From Sporosarcina limicola (GTDB lineage: Bacteria > Bacillota > Bacilli > Bacillales_A > Planococcaceae): a DNA stretch of 61,557 nucleotides. The stretch covers positions 1 to 61,557 of the forward strand of contig NZ_JADBEL010000018.1 of assembly GCF_014873855.1 (NCBI RefSeq), given 5' to 3'. Below the pieces are notes generated by a model that did no database searches, was not told the origin of the DNA, and was given only the letters and a program-made list of their open reading frames with translations. Every line of letters begins with the position of its first letter. Within the stretch, counting starts at the first letter, position 1. The translations under genes and the position numbers were made by a program. Shown here one piece after another: positions 27,137 through 35,543 of the stretch.

Positions 27137-28111
27137 TTTTGCAATTTTTGCTTCTATCCTCTCTGTCATAACTGCATTGAGTTGCCCACCAAGCATCAAA
27201 ATGATGGCAGAAAAGTATAGCCACATCATGAGAACAATGATCGTTCCAATGCTTCCATACGTATTCGAATAATTTCCATAGCTCCCTACATAGAATGAGA
27301 AAGCAAGAGATGTAAGAATCCACCCAATCGTTGCAAATAGCGCTCCTGGAAAAACGCTTTTTAATTTTAGTTTCAAATTAGGTACAATCCAGTAAATTGC
27401 TGAAAAAACGATAAAAATGAGAACGGGTGGAATGATCCAACGTAGCTTTCCCCATAATTTAAGAAAGTTGTCCTCTAGCCCAAAAGCTGAGAATGCAATA
27501 CTCCCAATCTGATGACCAAACACCGGTAAAACAAGTGCAATGATTAGTACCGCGATGAGCATAACCGTAAAAACAACTGACATTCCACGGGCCACAATGA
27601 AAGAGCGTGTCTCTTCAGTGAAATACGAACGATTAAGCGCTTTCGTCAAGACATTCATCCCTTTTGAAGCGGACCACACGGTTGCCAATATACCGATCGA
27701 TAACAGGCCTCCATTACGGTTATTCAAAACCTCCCTAAGTGTATCCTCGATAAGTAAAGCAACACTTTCAGGCGCATAACCTCGTATAAAAAGGAAGAGC
27801 TCAGCATGATCAAGGTTCAAGAATGGCAGAAGCGTCATAATAAAGATTAGTAGAGGAAAAAGAGACAGCAGGAAAAAGAAGGCGAGTTGCGAGCCGAGAC
27901 CCGTCACGTCCACCTTTTTTATCCGAACGAGTAACTCTTTCGAAAAGCCGTTCATTGTCGTGACATCGAACTTTTCAAGATCACCTTCTTTTATTTCATA
28001 AAAAAAACGCATGACGGCAGTGTTTTTCACAAGACTTTCTATTTCCTTCTTCTTTGTAATCGATTTTTCTCTAATTCCCCGCACAGGAGTTGAACGTTCA
28101 TCGTCCTTCAT
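27113..28111 (-). CDS. yfkH: YihY/BrkB family membrane protein, YfkH-like
   Basis: The 332-residue protein has six predicted membrane helices after a charged N-terminal region of about 75 residues. The block TVWSASKGMNVLTKALNRSY and the later GSYGNYSNTYGSIGTIIVLMM are typical of the YihY/BrkB family, often misnamed ribonuclease BN. Its activity is unsettled. AAAGGAGTGA lies 8 bases before ATG. The C-terminal tail is short and basic. It lies 27 bases after the YtxH-like gene on the same strand, so these two are probably one operon. Confidence 0.9.
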   Translation of the reverse strand: MKDDERSTPVRGIREKSITKKKEIESLVKNTAVMRFFYEIKEGDLEKFDVTTMNGFSKELLVRIKKVDVTGLGSQLAFFFLLSLFPLLIFIMTLLPFLNLDHAELFLFIRGYAPESVALLIEDTLREVLNNRNGGLLSIGILATVWSASKGMNVLTKALNRSYFTEETRSFIVARGMSVVFTVMLIAVLIIALVLPVFGHQIGSIAFSAFGLEDNFLKLWGKLRWIIPPVLIFIVFSAIYWIVPNLKLKLKSVFPGALFATIGWILTSLAFSFYVGSYGNYSNTYGSIGTIIVLMMWLYFSAIILMLGGQLNAVMTERIEAKIAKEKSNAVG

Positions 28112-28138
28112 AATTCACGTCACTCCTTTCAATACGCT

Positions 28139-28519
28139 TCACTTTTCTGAATTCGGACCCTCAGGTACTGGAGCTTCATTCATTATCGACTTATAGTCAT
28201 CCTTCGACTCAACAAATGCATCCTTCGTATTGACAACGAGTTCCTTCACTTGCGGGGTTAATGTTTTCAGTTCCTCTATTTGTTCCTTAATATAGGAGAT
28301 ATTTTCGGATACTTGCACATAAATGGCCTGAATCTTCTCTCCCTTTTCTTGTACTTTCCGTTTAACTAAACCAGGATTTTTTGAGTAGAAACTAATTCCC
28401 GTCACAACACTTTTTGATTTTTCAGCCACTTGTTCACGAGTGCTTCGATCAAACATGCTTACTGTTGCTCCTAAAAGTGCCCCGAAAAAAATAAATTTAC
28501 CTATCTTACTTTTTCCCAT
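28139..28519 (-). CDS. YtxH-like small membrane-anchored protein
   Basis: The 126-residue protein has one N-terminal membrane-type segment (IGKFIFFGALLGATVSMF) followed by a basic stretch and a long helical, coiled-coil-like region (about 50-110). This layout resembles the YtxH/general stress protein group but without a strong sequence signature. AGGAGGG precedes the ATG. The function is unknown. It is upstream of yfkH and divergent from the symporter gene. Confidence 0.7.
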   Translation of the reverse strand: MGKSKIGKFIFFGALLGATVSMFDRSTREQVAEKSKSVVTGISFYSKNPGLVKRKVQEKGEKIQAIYVQVSENISYIKEQIEELKTLTPQVKELVVNTKDAFVESKDDYKSIMNEAPVPEGPNSEK

Positions 28520-28611
28520 GATAATCCCTCCTATTCCAACTATTCCGCATACATCATTATACCCTGAGTGCGCGAAAAAAAAACAAATTTGTCGAATTAT
28601 AAAAATAAAGC

Positions 28612-28641
28612 TTGACGAAAGTCAAATACTTTCGGAATATT
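28612..28641 (+). promoter_or_regulatory. Possible promoter of the alanine symporter gene
   Basis: -35 TTGACG (28612-28617) and a poor -10 AATATT (28636-28641) are separated by 18 bp. The spacer contains GAAAGTCAAATACTTTC, an inverted repeat that might be an operator. Confidence 0.4.
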
Positions 28642-28744
28642 AACAATAAGCCCAATTAAAAATGACAGAATACGAGAGGATGTGTGCCGAGAGAAAACTA
28701 ATTGTTCTGTTGTATTAGCTATACAAATAAAAGGGGGTATTGGA

Positions 28745-30106
28745 ATGGAAGGTTTAACAGTATTTTTAGACAAGATAAGCGGATTTATTTGGGGGCCGCC
28801 ACTTCTTATTCTATTAGTCGGAACCGGAATCTATTTAACGCTTAGACTAGGACTTATTCAATTACGTTTATTACCTTATGCTTTAAAACTCGTATTCACA
28901 AAAAATCAAGATAAGAAGTCAGAAGGCGACATTTCCCACTTCCAAGCCCTTATGACCGCGATGGCCGCAACTGTCGGCGTCGGAAATATCGTCGGTGTTG
29001 CAACCGCTATTTTCCTCGGAGGTCCTGGTGCATTATTCTGGATGTGGGTATCCGCATTTTTTGGAATGGCAACAAAATATGGAGAAGCAATTCTTGCAGT
29101 TAAATACCGTGTAAAAGATGCAAATGGTCAAATGGCTGGAGGACCGATGTACTATCTAGAACATGGTCTGAAAATGCGTTGGCTCGGTATATTATTCGCT
29201 ATATTCGGTGCTATTGCTGCATTTGGTATCGGAAATGGAACACAGGCAAAAGCTGTTGCAGATGTCATGGATCAGACATTCAATGTTCCGCATTGGATTA
29301 CTGGACTCGTTCTTGTAGCACTAGCAGGAATGGTCATCCTCGGTGGTATCAAAACGATTGGTAAAGTTACATCATTCTTCGTTCCAATCATGGCTGTGTT
29401 CTATGTAATTGCTGGTTTAATCGTAATGGTCCTGAACGTCGGACTCATACCGGAAGCTTTTGCCACAATTTTCAAATACGCGTTTAGCGGAGAAGCTGTC
29501 GCGGGTGGGGCAATCGGTACGGTTATCCGTTTCGGTGTTGCGCGTGGTGTATTCTCAAACGAAGCAGGCCTTGGGTCAGCTCCGATTGCAGCGGCTGCCG
29601 CAAGAACTGATATGCCTGGTCGTCAGGCGCTCGTTTCAATGACTCAGGTTCTCTTTGATACATTAATCATCTGTTCGATTACAGGTGTCACAATCATCAT
29701 GTCCGGTATCTGGAAAGATAACCCTGATGGTTTAACAGGTGGGGCTTTGACATCTGCCGCTTTTGGTCAGTTCCTTGGTAGTTGGGGCCCAATTGTTGTT
29801 TCAATTGGATTACTATTTTTTGCCACTTCTACAATCTTCGGATGGGCGTATTATGGAGAGAAATGTTTCCAATACTTGTTCCCGAATCCAAAAGTTCTAC
29901 TCTATTACCGTCTCGTATTTATCGCAGTCATCTTTGTTGGTGCAACAGCTACGCTTGACGTTGTCTGGTTATTCGCTGATGTGATGAACGGTCTTATGGC
30001 GATTCCTAACTTAATCGGTCTACTTGGATTATCCGGCATCATCGTATTTGAAACAAAACGAGTACAAGCCAAGATTAAAGAAGAAAAGGAAATAGCAAAA
30101 AAATAA
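28745..30106 (+). CDS. Sodium:alanine (glycine) symporter, AGCS family
   Basis: The 453-residue permease has about ten to eleven membrane helices. The AGCS signature is seen in AAATVGVGNIVGVATAIFLGGPGALFW-like sequence (around 85-110, shown only in part: VGNIVGVATAIFLGGPGALF) and in GVARGVFSNEAGLGSAPIAA (about 256-275). It imports alanine or glycine with Na+. The start at 28745 has AAAGGGGG upstream. The longer frame has none. A dispersed palindromic element instead of a clean terminator follows it. Confidence 0.93.
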   Translation: MEGLTVFLDKISGFIWGPPLLILLVGTGIYLTLRLGLIQLRLLPYALKLVFTKNQDKKSEGDISHFQALMTAMAATVGVGNIVGVATAIFLGGPGALFWMWVSAFFGMATKYGEAILAVKYRVKDANGQMAGGPMYYLEHGLKMRWLGILFAIFGAIAAFGIGNGTQAKAVADVMDQTFNVPHWITGLVLVALAGMVILGGIKTIGKVTSFFVPIMAVFYVIAGLIVMVLNVGLIPEAFATIFKYAFSGEAVAGGAIGTVIRFGVARGVFSNEAGLGSAPIAAAAARTDMPGRQALVSMTQVLFDTLIICSITGVTIIMSGIWKDNPDGLTGGALTSAAFGQFLGSWGPIVVSIGLLFFATSTIFGWAYYGEKCFQYLFPNPKVLLYYRLVFIAVIFVGATATLDVVWLFADVMNGLMAIPNLIGLLGLSGIIVFETKRVQAKIKEEKEIAKK

Positions 30107-30111
30107 TAAAT

Positions 30112-30425
30112 CAAATACGCCTCGGCGTATTTACAACCGGAGGATTTGGGTCAGCAGGAAGCTGGTCACTCAAGGGAGAGGGATTGAGCTTCATCCCTCT
30201 TCGTTGCCGGGGTCAGCAGGAAGCTGGTCATGTATCCGTTACCGCACGATGCGGCGAATTTAGGATTTATACCATATACCTCCTTCTGGCAATCTTAATC
30301 AGGGTTCTGCAGTATTCAGCAGGGGTTTGAACCCCCGTTGAATTGTCTACACACTTCGGCTTTCATCTAACCACTTTTAGAATGGGGAGATTTCTGCTGA
30401 ATGAAGTTGATCATTCAATTTGACA
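30112..30425. repeat. Dispersed palindromic element, copy B, in a 375-base gene-free region
   Basis: The stretch opens with AAATACGCC-TC-GGCGTATTT (30113-30132), as in copy A at 17289. It then holds a 21-bp direct repeat starting GGGTCAGCAGGAAGCTGGTC (30148-30168 and 30210-30230), a hairpin AGAGGGAT/ATCCCTCT (30177-30200), and CAGCAGGGGTTTGAACCCCCG (about 30318-30338) followed by GCTGAATGAAGTT (30401-30413), both also parts of copy A. No open reading frame with a ribosome binding site is visible. Confidence 0.7.
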
Positions 30426-30481
30426 GTGTCGGGGAATAATGAAATGATATGTGAAAAGGTTATGAAAGGCGGACACTATTT

Positions 30482-30703
30482 ATGGATTTAACAAACCCTA
30501 CAACAGAAAATGTCACGTATATGATTGAACAGATTAAAGAAAAACTTCGCATGGTCAATGTAGATGCAATGAAAGCAGAAAATTTCAGTACTTCACAATA
30601 CGAAGATCTACATTATATGTATAAAATGGTCATAAAGCGTAAAAAAATCACACCTAATGAAATGCAAGCCATCGCAGCAGAGCTCGGTTCACTTAGAAAG
30701 TAA
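30482..30703 (+). CDS. yfkK: YfkK family protein (DUF1128)
   Basis: The 73-residue soluble protein has the DUF1128 pattern: ENVTYMIEQIKEKLRMVN, YEDLHYMYKMV and the C-terminal NEMQAIAAELGSLR. It is predicted all-helical. AAAGGCGG precedes the ATG. It keeps company with yfkF and yfkH as in Bacillus. Function is unknown. Confidence 0.85.
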   Translation: MDLTNPTTENVTYMIEQIKEKLRMVNVDAMKAENFSTSQYEDLHYMYKMVIKRKKITPNEMQAIAAELGSLRK

Positions 30704-30740
30704 AGTGATACCATCAATGTGTCATAAACGATAACCTTAC

Positions 30741-30778
30741 TGACTGTCGTTAATCCTTGTATAGGCTAACGGCAGTCG
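30741..30778 (+). other. Stem-loop downstream of yfkK
   Basis: TGACTGTCGTTA (30741-30752) pairs with TAACGGCAGTCG (30767-30778) through twelve pairs including two G-T pairs. No T-run follows, so it is more likely a 3' stabilising or processing hairpin than a terminator. Confidence 0.5.
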
Positions 30779-30808
30779 GCAAGATACCTAGTGAATAAAA
30801 AATCAAAC

Positions 30809-30853
30809 AAAAAAGGATTCGACGGTTTCATTTCAAACCGTCGAATCCTTTTT
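30809..30853. terminator. Bidirectional terminator between yfkK and motB
   Basis: AAAAAGGATTCGACGGTTT pairs with AAACCGTCGAATCCTTTTT around CATTTC, between converging genes. Confidence 0.93.
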
Positions 30854-30867
30854 ATTTTGAATAGATA

Positions 30868-31626
30868 TCATTCAAGTTTAGTACCATCTTGTAGAACCAG
30901 TGGCTGGATAAGAACTTCAACTCGGCGGTTTTTACTTCTACCTTCCGATGTATCATTTGGCGCAATCGGATGGAACTCACCATATCCTTTAGCACTAAAT
31001 AATAAGGGGTCAATTTCATCACTTCTCATGATACTTCTCATGAAATTAACTGCCCTCATGACACTGAGTTCCCAGTTTGATTGAAATTCAGTATTTTGAA
31101 TCGGTACAGTATCTGTATGCCCTGTAACGACAATCTGCCGCGGTTCGTCAAATACTAAAAGCTCTGCAATATCATCTGCAATGCCCAAGTATTCTGACTT
31201 GATGGTCGCATGTCCAGGACTAAAGAGAATACTGTCTCGAATCGTTACCAGCAATCCTTCATCCGTAAGCTTTGTCTCGAATAAATTTTCCAATTTGTTT
31301 TCCGCAATATATTCATCCACTCGATCCTGAATCTCGCTAAGTGATTTTTGATCCTCTAGATAGGATAAATTCTCCTCATCCTCTGGTTCTTTTATAGTGG
31401 GGATAGGAGTCGTTATTGGAGCTGCATGATCCATCACTCCTTGCCCTCCATCAAAAATTTCATTGAAAACTGAGGATATTTGATTGAATTTATTGACATC
31501 GAGCGTACTAGACGCAAATAGCACGATAAAAAGTGCTAGGAGAAGAGTTAGAAGGTCGGCATATGGTAACAGCCATGATTCATCTACTTTGTAAGCCTCT
31601 TTTTTTTTCTTACGTCTCTTCGACAA
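30868..31626 (-). CDS. motB: Flagellar motor stator protein MotB
   Basis: The 252-residue stator subunit anchors MotA to peptidoglycan. One membrane helix follows a basic tail, and the proton-binding D24 lies in YADLLTLLLALFIVLFA, at the same number as in B. subtilis MotB. The C-terminal OmpA-like domain (about 120-245) includes VTGHTDTVPI and a terminal NRRVEVLI. The TTG at 31626 is chosen because AAGGAGG lies 9 bases upstream and it gives the expected N-terminus. The longer frame runs into motA, whose stop it overlaps by 17 bases. Confidence 0.95.
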   Translation of the reverse strand: MSKRRKKKKEAYKVDESWLLPYADLLTLLLALFIVLFASSTLDVNKFNQISSVFNEIFDGGQGVMDHAAPITTPIPTIKEPEDEENLSYLEDQKSLSEIQDRVDEYIAENKLENLFETKLTDEGLLVTIRDSILFSPGHATIKSEYLGIADDIAELLVFDEPRQIVVTGHTDTVPIQNTEFQSNWELSVMRAVNFMRSIMRSDEIDPLLFSAKGYGEFHPIAPNDTSEGRSKNRRVEVLIQPLVLQDGTKLE

Positions 31627-32425
31627 ACTTGCCCGCCTCCTTGTCAACTGAATTCGTAGCTGCAAGTTTTCGACGCTCTTCTACTGATAGATAAGATGAA
31701 AGCTTCTGTTCGATAACACGCGGTGCTTCCCCTTCTAAAACTGAAAGGATCCCTTCAATCATCATCATCTTCTGTCTTACTTCTTCACTCGATTTCCGCT
31801 TCAACTTATTCGCAAATGGATGCCACAGCACGTATCCTGTGAAAATACCAAGTAACGTGGCGATAAACGCAGAGGATATTGCATGACCTAATAAAGTGAG
31901 GTCACTTAGATTCTTAAGTGCTGCGATAAGTCCCACTACTGCACCGAGAACCCCGAGCGTTGGTGCATACGTTCCCGCCTGTGAAAATATGAGGGCCCCT
32001 ACTGCATGACGGTCTTCCATTGCATCAACTTCCTCGGTAAGGACATCGCGAATATAATCGGCATTCTGTCCATCAATCGCGAGACCAAGACCATTTTTCA
32101 AAAAGGGATCTTGAATTTCATCCGTTTTTGCCTCAAGTGAAAGTAACCCCTCACGTCGTGCAGTATCTGCCCAACCAGAAAACATTCGGATGACGTCGGA
32201 ATCCGAAACTAGTTTCTGTTCTTTAAAAAGTACTCCGAACAGTTTTGGTACACGTTTCAATTCATTCATTGGGAATGCGATAATGACAGATGCTATCGTC
32301 CCGAAAATGATAATAAGAATAGCTGCGACATTAAACAGATTATCTGGTGTAACACCTTTCATAGCCATTCCGACAATGAGGGCAACGAACCCCAGTATAA
32401 GACCAAAAACTGTTGATAAATCCAT
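31610..32425 (-). CDS. motA: Flagellar motor stator protein MotA
   Basis: The 271-residue proton channel subunit has four membrane helices (about 5-25, 33-53, 150-170, 180-205). The cytoplasmic loop WADTARREGLLSLEA contains the charged residues that contact FliG. QAGTYAPTLGVLGAVVGLIA carries the conserved prolines. It resembles proton-type MotA of B. subtilis more than sodium-type MotP. GGAGGGTC lies upstream of the ATG at 32425, while the longer frame has no site. Overlap with motB ensures coupled synthesis. Confidence 0.95.
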   Translation of the reverse strand: MDLSTVFGLILGFVALIVGMAMKGVTPDNLFNVAAILIIIFGTIASVIIAFPMNELKRVPKLFGVLFKEQKLVSDSDVIRMFSGWADTARREGLLSLEAKTDEIQDPFLKNGLGLAIDGQNADYIRDVLTEEVDAMEDRHAVGALIFSQAGTYAPTLGVLGAVVGLIAALKNLSDLTLLGHAISSAFIATLLGIFTGYVLWHPFANKLKRKSSEEVRQKMMMIEGILSVLEGEAPRVIEQKLSSYLSVEERRKLAATNSVDKEAGKFVEET

Positions 32426-32619
32426 AGTAGACCCTCCAAGTATTACATTCTTGTTTCTTCTACTTATTTCGGCATGATTTTCATTTTCTTTAGACATAAT
32501 AAAAGAATTAGTACATTAGAGTAGATTTGACTGTCTTAATTTGTCGAATTACTTTATCATTGCGAATCCAGGTGATAAATTGGTACTATAAAACATGATA
32601 CAGAAAGGAGTAATGAATC

Positions 32620-33852
32620 ATGTCCACATTTCAACAACAGCTATCCAATTATGCTGACCTAGCAGTTAAGGTAGGGGTCAATATACAACCAAATCAATAC
32701 CTTTACATCAGTGCATCAACAGTAGCAACAGATTTTGTCCGCCTCGTCACAGAAAGAGCTTATGAAGCAGGTGCTCGTCAAGTATTTGTCGACTGGGCAG
32801 ATGACATCGTTTCCCGATTGCGTTTCGAGAAAGCGCCCGCAGACTCTTTTTCTGAATTTCCTGAGTGGAAAGTAATAGAACGTGAGAGACTTGCCGAAAA
32901 AGGTGCTGCATTCATGAGTATCGTTTCTCAAAGCCCTGATCTTTTGAAAGGAATCAATCCTTCCCGTATTAGTGACGCTCAAAAAGCTGCAGGTCAAGCG
33001 CTTGATAAGTACCGTCAGTATGTGCAGTCCGACAAAATCAGCTGGACTGTCATCGCTGTCCCATCCGAGGATTGGGCGGCAAAGGTATTCCCTGAAATCA
33101 CGAAATCGGAACAAGTGCCAGCGCTATGGGATGCCATCCTGAAAGCGGTACGTGCTGACCAAGAAGACCCCGTCCAATCATGGGTCAATCATGACAGTAA
33201 CTTACATGAAAAAGTCAATTACTTGAATGAAAAACGCTACCGCAAACTTCATTACACAGCTCCAGGCACAGACTTGACAATCGAATTACCTGAAGGCCAC
33301 TTATGGTGTGGAGCGGGCAGTATCAACGAAAAAGGACATACATTTATGGCGAATATGCCAACAGAAGAGGTATTTACCGTTCCACTGAAAACTGGTGTTA
33401 ACGGCTATGTATCCAGCACAAAACCATTAAGTTATGGTGGCAATATCATTGATCATTTCAAAATCACTTTCAAAGACGGCCGTATACTAGATGTCGCCGC
33501 CGAACAAGGTGAAGAAGTTCTCAAACGTCTTATTGACACTGACGAAGGCGCAAAACACTTAGGCGAAGTAGCACTCGTTCCACATGCTTCACCAATCTCC
33601 CAATCCGAGTTACTTTTTTATAATACATTGTTCGACGAAAACGCATCAAACCATCTTGCGATCGGAAGTGCGTATGCATTTTGTATTAAAGGCGGCAAAA
33701 AAATGTCACGCGAAGAGCTTGAAAAGAATGGTTTAAATCAAAGCATTACCCATGTCGATTTCATGATTGGGTCTGACAAAATGGATATTGACGGGATTCT
33801 TGATGATGGTTCAACTGAAGCTGTATTCCGCAGCGGCAACTGGGCTTTCTAA
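32620..33852 (+). CDS. ampS: M29 family aminopeptidase (AmpS/PepS type)
   Basis: The 410-residue metallopeptidase removes N-terminal residues from peptides using two divalent metals. The M29 pattern is seen in the C-terminal half: PEGHLWCGAGSINEKG, NMPTEEVFTVPL (metal-binding Glu), LGEVALV and FYNTLFDENASNHLAIGSAY, with a closing HVDFMIGSDKMDIDG. Length is as expected for the family. AGAAAGGAG precedes the ATG. It is divergent from motA and followed by a small membrane protein gene. Confidence 0.93.
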   Translation: MSTFQQQLSNYADLAVKVGVNIQPNQYLYISASTVATDFVRLVTERAYEAGARQVFVDWADDIVSRLRFEKAPADSFSEFPEWKVIERERLAEKGAAFMSIVSQSPDLLKGINPSRISDAQKAAGQALDKYRQYVQSDKISWTVIAVPSEDWAAKVFPEITKSEQVPALWDAILKAVRADQEDPVQSWVNHDSNLHEKVNYLNEKRYRKLHYTAPGTDLTIELPEGHLWCGAGSINEKGHTFMANMPTEEVFTVPLKTGVNGYVSSTKPLSYGGNIIDHFKITFKDGRILDVAAEQGEEVLKRLIDTDEGAKHLGEVALVPHASPISQSELLFYNTLFDENASNHLAIGSAYAFCIKGGKKMSREELEKNGLNQSITHVDFMIGSDKMDIDGILDDGSTEAVFRSGNWAF

Positions 33853-33960
33853 AAACCGTCACAATTACTAAAAACATTTCTTTATCCCCTTAAAATGCTA
33901 AGATTTTTATAGTATAATGAAGTGAGTTGCAAATTATCATTGTAGAGAGGAGTCTTATAT

Positions 33961-34101
33961 ATGGGCTTGATGTTCACTACTGTTATTGGTTATGCAATCG
34001 TCCTTGGTTTGGCGGCGGTGTTTACCATGCACTATCTTGCAAAGGCTCTCAATTCTGCCGACGCAGAAAGAATCGATCCAAAACCAGAAGTAAAGTTTTA
34101 A
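33961..34101 (+). CDS. Small single-span membrane protein (46 aa)
   Basis: The 46-residue protein starts MGLMFTTVIGYAIVLGLAAV, a hydrophobic helix of about 22 residues, and continues with a charged tail rich in Asp, Glu and Lys (SADAERIDPKPEVKF). GAGAGGAG lies upstream of the ATG. TATAAT (33912-33917) is a possible -10, and a terminator follows the stop at once, so it is a self-contained gene. I do not recognise the family. The N-out or N-in topology cannot be read with certainty. Confidence 0.75.
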   Translation: MGLMFTTVIGYAIVLGLAAVFTMHYLAKALNSADAERIDPKPEVKF

Positions 34102-34126
34102 GAGTTGCCCTTGGGCAGCTCTTTTC
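34100..34126 (+). terminator. Terminator of the 46-aa membrane protein gene
   Basis: AAGAGTTGCCC pairs with GGCAGCTCTT around TTG and is followed by TTTCTTT. It begins at the stop codon itself. Confidence 0.85.
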
Positions 34127-34314
34127 TTTATAATTAATTCAATGATTCGCCCCCAACAAGGTCCAACGGCTACTTATGGCGCCATATGCGGTATGTATAT
34201 GGTTAATCAGATCACTATATGTTGTGGTTTTTAGGACGTTTTTTAAAGGGAACAACCTTTTTGGGGCTTAATCATTCAATTATATTCAATAACACAATCA
34301 GAGAGGAGAATACC

Positions 34315-34914
34315 ATGACAATCCTTTCAGAGTTCCTTGAATTCAATGAGGCATTTGTGAATGATAAGCAATATGAGAAGTATGCAACAACAAAGTTTCC
34401 CGATAAACGTATTGTTATCTTGACATGCATGGATACTAGATTGACTGAGCTGTTACCCAAAGCGATGGATTTGAAGAATGGCGATGCAAAAATAATCAAA
34501 AGTGCTGGCGCAGTCATCACACATCCTTTTGGTGGAATTATGCGAAGTCTAATTTTAGCTGTTTATCAGTTACAAGCTGACGAAGTATACATTATCGGGC
34601 ATCATGATTGCGGAATGAGTTCCATCGACACAGATATCATCATGGGAAATATGGTTGAACGAGGAATTGATAAGAATCTTTTCAAAACGCTAAAATATTC
34701 AGGTATCGACTTGAAGGATTGGCTTCATGGTTTTAGTGATGTAACAGAGAGTGTTAAGATGAGTGTTGAAGCTGTCCGAAATCACCCACTTATGGACAAC
34801 CAAGTACCCGTCCATGGACTCGTCGCTCACCCTGATACAGGTCGTCTTGAAGTAATTGTGGATGGTTACAAATTTCACACTGAAAATCAAGGGAACATAT
34901 TTCCCGGGAAATAG
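34315..34914 (+). CDS. Beta-class carbonic anhydrase (YtiB-like)
   Basis: The 199-residue enzyme hydrates carbon dioxide. Zinc ligands are C38, H96 and C99 (LTCMDTRL and GHHDCG), and the D40-R42 dyad is intact. The segment SAGAVITHPFGGIMRSL fits the beta-class core. The ATG at 34315 is chosen over the upstream frame because GAGAGGAG stands 8 bases before it. It is monocistronic with a terminator after it. Confidence 0.93.
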   Translation: MTILSEFLEFNEAFVNDKQYEKYATTKFPDKRIVILTCMDTRLTELLPKAMDLKNGDAKIIKSAGAVITHPFGGIMRSLILAVYQLQADEVYIIGHHDCGMSSIDTDIIMGNMVERGIDKNLFKTLKYSGIDLKDWLHGFSDVTESVKMSVEAVRNHPLMDNQVPVHGLVAHPDTGRLEVIVDGYKFHTENQGNIFPGK

Positions 34915-34916
34915 AC

Positions 34917-34958
34917 AAAAGCCGATTCCATTCTTACAGGAATCGGCTTTTTATTTTT
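34917..34958. terminator. Terminator after the carbonic anhydrase gene
   Basis: AAAAGCCGATTCC pairs with GGAATCGGCTTTT around ATTCTTACA, with A and T runs on both sides. It also serves the converging acetyltransferase gene. Confidence 0.92.
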
Positions 34959-34990
34959 GCTGACAATTTCCGAAAAGCGGCCTTACCCTT

Positions 34991-35536
34991 TCAAAATTCG
35001 TCTTCAACCACTGCATACATATAATGATCTTCCCAGATACCATTGATATAAAGAAGTCTACGTAATAATCCCTCTTGACAGTATCCTGACTTTTCGAGTA
35101 CTTTGATTGACCCGATATTACGGGGAGAAACGTATGCCTCGACACGGTGTAAGGCGACTTTCTCAAAAGCGAACTTGGTGACGAGGCGTACCGCTTCTGT
35201 GCCGAGACCCCGCCCAATTTCACGTTCATCGATTGAATAGCCTACAAAACCACTTGAGAAAGGTAATCTCTTAATACTGTACAACGAAATATGTCCGATT
35301 AACCGACTTGTATTCGAATTAAAGATACCAAAACTATATTCCCTTCGATCCCTCATTTGATAGACAGATTCTCTAATTTTCTCCCTTTGGACGGCTACAG
35401 TGAAATATCTCGCCTCATGTCTTGGTTCGAAAATAGACCAATAGTCTTTATTCGCAATGAGCAATTCGGTAAAGTTCGATGCGTCTTCTTCATGTAATAC
35501 TTGCAGATAACAAGTTTCTCCTTCTAATAGTATCAA
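34991..35536 (-). CDS. GNAT family N-acetyltransferase (RimJ/RimL type)
   Basis: The 181-residue acetyltransferase has the acetyl-CoA loop in YSIDEREIGRGLGTEAVRLV (Q/RxxGxG/A type) and the RimJ/RimL-like ending RVEAYVSPRNIGSIKVLEKSGY followed by a tryptophan-containing tail WEDHYMYA. It would acetylate an N-terminal amine or a small molecule (inference). The start is TTG with AAGGGTGA upstream. It begins 7 bases after the pepF stop on the same strand, so it is probably translated from the pepF transcript. Confidence 0.9.
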   Translation of the reverse strand: MILLEGETCYLQVLHEEDASNFTELLIANKDYWSIFEPRHEARYFTVAVQREKIRESVYQMRDRREYSFGIFNSNTSRLIGHISLYSIKRLPFSSGFVGYSIDEREIGRGLGTEAVRLVTKFAFEKVALHRVEAYVSPRNIGSIKVLEKSGYCQEGLLRRLLYINGIWEDHYMYAVVEDEF

Positions 35537-35543
35537 TGTTTGT

